Assembly (NCBI GenBank): GCA_964458805.1 | Contig: CAYWKH010000112.1 | Span: 1 to 6,954 of the forward strand | Source: JAAYLU01 sp964458805 | Lineage (GTDB): Bacteria > Synergistota > Synergistia > Synergistales > Aminobacteriaceae | Reading direction: 5' to 3' | Length of the DNA stretch: 6,954 bases | Shown here: piece after piece, positions 6,636 through 6,954 of the stretch | How the letters are laid out: every line of letters starts with the position of its first letter | Numbering within the stretch: the first letter of the stretch is position 1 | Notes under the pieces: model-generated | Told to the model about the DNA's origin: nothing | Seen by the model: only the letters and a program-made list of their open reading frames with translations | Databases searched by the model: none | Program-made: the position numbers and the translations under genes

Positions 6636-6751
6636 ACTACCATCAAAACAGAAAGAGATATGGGACTTTAGTTGTGAAAATGGAGAAGAAAGATGGGCCG
6701 TAAGCACTATCAACCCAGGACGAGGCGTCGTGGATCAAACGCCTGGCCTCC

Positions 6752-6799
6752 AAAGCGCAGCGCCCGCCTGTCGCGTTATACAGGCGGGCGCTGCGCTTT
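6752..6799 (-). terminator. Perfect 20-bp hairpin after rnpB, probable terminator
   Basis: Two perfectly complementary 20-base arms (6752-6771 and 6780-6799) flank an 8-base loop. The stem is very G+C rich and is framed by AAA and TTT, so it is nearly symmetric on either strand. It lies just downstream of the presumed rnpB 3' end and before the mraZ control region, where a terminator separating rnpB from the dcw operon is expected. Only three T follow the stem, so an intrinsic terminator of standard form is not certain; it may act as a processing or stabilising hairpin or work with Rho. Confidence 0.65.
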
Positions 6800-6821
6800 C
6801 AGACGGTCGTCTTACTTGTCA

Positions 6822-6954
6822 TACGAGCGGGAGCATCCAGTAAGCCGGGTTCTGTCATGGGTGGCCATTTATCTAAAGAGCACCTTGCGGCGATCTTTGC
6901 GCGACCGTACCCGAGGGTCGGCGGGCAGCTTCGTCCCCTCCTATTCGGTCTTGC
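6822..6954 (-). ncRNA. rnpB: RNase P RNA (M1 RNA type), 3' portion, cut by window edge
   Basis: RNase P RNA is the catalytic subunit that removes 5' leaders from pre-tRNAs. On the minus strand the visible part begins with GCAAGACCGAATAGG (6940-6954), close to the E. coli GCAAGGCCAAATAGG segment. It then has AGATAAATGGCCACC (about 6862-6876) and ends with ACAGAACCCGGCTTA (6841-6855), the near-universal 3' conserved block of bacterial rnpB. About 20 further bases should form the 3' strand of the terminal P1 helix; its partner is outside the window, so the 3' end given (6822) is approximate. The 5' two-thirds of the gene lie beyond the right edge. It is in the same direction as the dcw genes and separated from them by the hairpin at 6752-6799. 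There is no competing protein-coding reading. Confidence 0.95.

Noticed and set aside
6591..6713. Longer N-terminus for MraZ from the upstream in-frame start
   Set aside because: The extra 41 codons do not resemble MraZ, cross the operator repeats, and the family starts just before G-x-Y-x-H-x-I-D.
6723..6744. Small 6-bp inverted repeat (AGGCGT / ACGCCT) next to the large hairpin
   Set aside because: A short stem with a 10-base loop and no T-tract; expected by chance at this base composition.
6801..6812. 12-base dyad (AGACG GT CGTCT) between rnpB and the hairpin
   Set aside because: The 2-base centre cannot form a hairpin loop and the site is too short to call an operator.
1..6954. CRISPR arrays, tRNA genes, insertion sequences, attachment sites, defence or toxin-antitoxin genes
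   Set aside because: None seen; nearly every base belongs to conserved dcw genes or rnpB, with only short gaps.

Overview
The window is a codirectional block of housekeeping genes, all transcribed on the minus strand, so biological order runs from right to left. It starts with the 3' third of the RNase P RNA gene (rnpB), followed by a strong hairpin and a short regulatory spacer. It then enters the front of a dcw (division and cell wall) cluster: mraZ, rsmH (mraW), an ftsL-like gene, ftsI, murE, murF and the first 75 codons of mraY. The window cuts rnpB on the right and mraY on the left.

Organism: a bacterium of moderately high G+C, with strong Shine-Dalgarno sites and frequent GTG/TTG starts. 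MurE keeps the DNPR signature of meso-diaminopimelate-adding enzymes, so the peptidoglycan is probably of the meso-DAP type. FtsI has no C-terminal PASTA domain, unlike many Firmicutes division PBPs. Codon choice (many AGG, GGG, CTC, GTC), G+C and several divergent motif residues would fit a deep-branching lineage such as Synergistota. That assignment is a guess (about 0.4) and cannot be settled from this window.

Layout: rnpB 3' part (about 6822-6954); perfect 20-bp hairpin (6752-6799); about 110 bp with no convincing promoter; four 10-bp-spaced GTGGG-type repeats (6601-6635) that look like MraZ operator boxes and run into the mraZ ribosome binding site; mraZ (6165-6590); rsmH (5281-6168); ftsL-like (4837-5256); ftsI (3090-4805); murE (1601-3118); murF (222-1604); mraY (from 225 past the left edge). 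Most junctions overlap (mraZ/rsmH, murE/murF and murF/mraY by 4 bp; ftsI/murE by 29 bp). The only gaps are 24 and 31 bp, on either side of ftsL. This indicates one operon with translational coupling. No internal terminator was seen.

How they work together: MraZ probably represses the operon through the repeats. RsmH methylates 16S rRNA C1402. The FtsL-like protein and FtsI belong to the septal peptidoglycan machine. MurE and MurF add the third amino acid and the D-Ala-D-Ala to the UDP-MurNAc peptide, and MraY loads the finished product onto undecaprenyl phosphate.

I found no previously undescribed system here; this is a core region. The points most worth a second look are the operator array that merges with the mraZ RBS, the near-perfect hairpin without a real T-tract between rnpB and mraZ, the string of non-ATG starts in the middle of the operon, and non-consensus residues in MurE, MurF and the N-terminus of MraY.
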